DNA of 64,000 nucleotides. It comes from Nocardia amamiensis. Its GTDB lineage: Bacteria; Actinomycetota; Actinomycetes; Mycobacteriales; Mycobacteriaceae. The DNA lies in NCBI RefSeq assembly GCF_015477605.1, contig NZ_JADLQX010000022.1:62001-126000 (forward strand), read 5' to 3'. Under the pieces are notes generated by a model. That model was not told where the DNA came from and ran no database searches. It worked only from the letters and a program-made list of their open reading frames with translations. Within the stretch, counting starts at the first letter, position 1; every line of letters begins with the position of its first letter. Below are positions 62,511-64,000 of this stretch, piece by piece. A program made the position numbers and the translations under genes.

Positions 62511-63284
62511 GTGCAAGCTCTTTCTATCCACGAGCACGGGGCCGGACCGGCGGTAGTACTCGTGCACGGTGGCGCCGGGCCGAAGACAACCTGGAGCGGG
62601 CTGCATTCGCTGTCCGCACGGTGGACGCTGCTGCTCGTACACCGACGCGGCTTCGGGGCGAGTCCGCCGCCACCGGGTGGGCGACAGGACTTCGAGATCG
62701 ACGCGGACGATCTCGAAGGTATATTCCGGGATCGGCGCCCGCACGTGGTCGCCCATTCCTACGGGGTACTCGGCGTGCTTCTGGCCGCCGCCCGGCAACC
62801 CTGGACCGTGCGTTCGCTGACCCTCATCGAACCACCCCTGTACTTCCTCGCCCCTGAGGATCCTGAAGTGGCTCGGCTGGAAAGCCTGGGAAATACGGTG
62901 CTCACCCACGGTCTCGACACCGACCCCGCAATACTGCGCGAATTCCTCACCCTCGCAGGATCACCGGATGGGGGAGGGAGTCGATTGTCCGATCCGGCCG
63001 TGCGCCGCGCATGGGGCGCTCGCCTACCGGGACAAGCACGACCGAACCTGACCGTCATGCGCGCGGCCGGAATTCCTGCTCTTGTCGCATCGGGGGGTCA
63101 CACTCCCGGCCTCGAACGGATCTGCGACCTGCTCGCCGACGCACTCGGGGCGCAACGGCTGGTCACACCGGGTGCGGGCCATTTCGTCCCGGCGGCACCG
63201 GGTTTCGCCGACCGGCTCGAGGAGTTTCTCTTGTCGGGGACCGGCACCGAATCGCGGGGCGCCCAGGGTGCCGACCCAGACTAG
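62511..63284 (+). CDS. Alpha/beta fold hydrolase
   Basis: A 257-residue hydrolase. VVLVHGGAGPKTTW, the nucleophile elbow VVAHSYGVLG (Ser), and AGHFVPAAPG with the His at the end. GTG 62511 is the first start matching the family's beginning (MQALSIHEHGAG). The substrate is unknown. Convergent with the hydroxyacid dehydrogenase, eight bases apart. Confidence 0.85.
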   Translation: MQALSIHEHGAGPAVVLVHGGAGPKTTWSGLHSLSARWTLLLVHRRGFGASPPPPGGRQDFEIDADDLEGIFRDRRPHVVAHSYGVLGVLLAAARQPWTVRSLTLIEPPLYFLAPEDPEVARLESLGNTVLTHGLDTDPAILREFLTLAGSPDGGGSRLSDPAVRRAWGARLPGQARPNLTVMRAAGIPALVASGGHTPGLERICDLLADALGAQRLVTPGAGHFVPAAPGFADRLEEFLLSGTGTESRGAQGADPD

Positions 63285-63291
63285 TGACGGT

Positions 63292-64000
63292 TCAACACGA
63301 AGGTCTGGGGCGCACGGGCGACCAACCGGCATGATCACGGAAGCCGGGGTTGACAACTCGTGGATCTTCTCCCGTTTCAAGGATGTTCTTGATGGACTCG
63401 ACGTTAGCTGTGAGCATCGCGCGGAAGGACTCTTCGGTAGCGCCAGCCGCGTGCGGCGTGACGAGAATCCTGTTGTTGCCCAATGTCATCAACCCAAGGG
63501 GATCGTTCTGGTCGGAAGGCGCGGGGACGATGTAGTAGCCGTCCATGGCAGCGGCCGCGAGGCGACCGTCGAGCAGCGCGGCTCGCAACGGCGCCGGATC
63601 CACCAGCTCCGCTTCGGAAGTGTTGATCAGAATCGCGCCCGGTTTGACGGCCGCGAGTTGCGCTTCGCCGATTATCCGGTGTGTCTGCGGTCCGTATGAA
63701 GCATGGAGACTGATGACATCGGACTCGGCAAGCAGCTCAGGTAGCTCAACCCGGCGAGCGGCGATGTCTCGTTCCAGTTCCGGTTTGGCTGTTCGGCTCA
63801 CGTAGACCACTCGCATCCCGAACCCGTTGGCCGCTATCCGGGCGACGATAGTGCCGATGGTCCCCATTCCAACGATGCCCAGCGTCTTCGCATAAAGGTT
63901 GCGTCCCTTGACCTCGTGCCATCGACCGGCCTTCGTTTCCATCGTCAGGTCCGTGATCCTGCGCCAGGCATCGAGCATGAGACCGATCGCGAATTCCGCG
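63292..64000 (-). CDS. D-2-hydroxyacid dehydrogenase-like protein (partial)
   Basis: The frame continues beyond the right edge, so the N-terminal part is missing. The NAD-binding GIVGMGTIGTIVARIA motif and the VTPHAAGATEES segment with the catalytic His are clear. The usual NTSRG motif reads NTSEAELVD and the EP motif after the Asp reads GYYIVPAP, so the catalytic Arg and Glu of the family appear replaced. It may act on a different substrate or serve as a non-canonical reductase. About 235 residues are visible. Confidence 0.82.
   Translation of the reverse strand, partial: AEFAIGLMLDAWRRITDLTMETKAGRWHEVKGRNLYAKTLGIVGMGTIGTIVARIAANGFGMRVVYVSRTAKPELERDIAARRVELPELLAESDVISLHASYGPQTHRIIGEAQLAAVKPGAILINTSEAELVDPAPLRAALLDGRLAAAAMDGYYIVPAPSDQNDPLGLMTLGNNRILVTPHAAGATEESFRAMLTANVESIKNILETGEDPRVVNPGFRDHAGWSPVRPRPSC

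Overview
This is a 64 kb, very GC-rich stretch of a mycolate-type actinomycete chromosome, most probably Nocardia or a close relative. The grounds are GTG starts with purine-rich ribosome sites, probable leaderless genes, two PucR/CdaR-type regulators, DUF3556, DUF7144 and DUF2252 proteins, a TIGR04222 protein and an EACC1 gene. No rRNA, tRNA, CRISPR array or intact insertion sequence was seen. The genus is an inference; no phylogenetic marker is present.

Layout. Positions 1-8.7 kb hold small membrane proteins (two DUF7144 proteins, a YihY-like protein, a SHOCT-like protein), a DUF2252 protein, a fatty-acid desaturase-like protein and a Dps protein with a Fur/PerR-type box. Positions 9-11.9 kb hold a small membrane protein, a cut-off Tat leader, a GNAT acetyltransferase and a secreted lipase. 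From 11.9 to 23.2 kb there is a complete aerobic carbon monoxide dehydrogenase locus: a divergent LysR regulator, then xdhC-like, coxM, coxS, coxL (form I, AYACSFR), an XdhC-YHS fusion, a MobA-like gene, coxD, coxG and coxE, most with 4-base overlaps, followed by two AhpD/CMD-like genes. Positions 24.3-25.4 kb are a small graveyard of gene fragments. Positions 25.4-35 kb carry an enoyl-CoA hydratase, a SnoaL-like protein, an unknown protein, a BtrH-domain protein and a five-gene oligopeptide/nickel-type ABC importer. Positions 35.6-42.6 kb are mixed: a truncated deaminase, an SRPBCC/TetR pair, an XRE-cupin regulator, a methyltransferase, a DinB protein, an epoxide-hydrolase-like protein and PucR regulator 1. 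Positions 42.9-46.4 kb encode an aldehyde dehydrogenase and an acyl-CoA ligase.

Two systems stand out at 46.6-51.2 kb. The first is EACC1 followed by a membrane-anchored caspase with a possible PH-like C-terminus, which looks like a biological-conflict effector pair. The second is a convergent three-gene operon: a TIGR04222 membrane protein ending in a Gly/Cys tail, an overlapping DUF692 (MNIO) iron enzyme and an overlapping partner protein. This is the gene arrangement expected for a membrane-anchored, RiPP-like cysteine modification.

The last part (51.4-64 kb) has PucR regulator 2 divergent from an acyl-CoA ligase/DUF3556/FAD-oxidoreductase operon, and a long GAPDH. It continues with a frameshifted MocR regulator and an EamA exporter that share GTAGCGCTA boxes, a set of mutually exclusive GC hairpins, an alpha/beta hydrolase, and a 2-hydroxyacid dehydrogenase that runs off the end.
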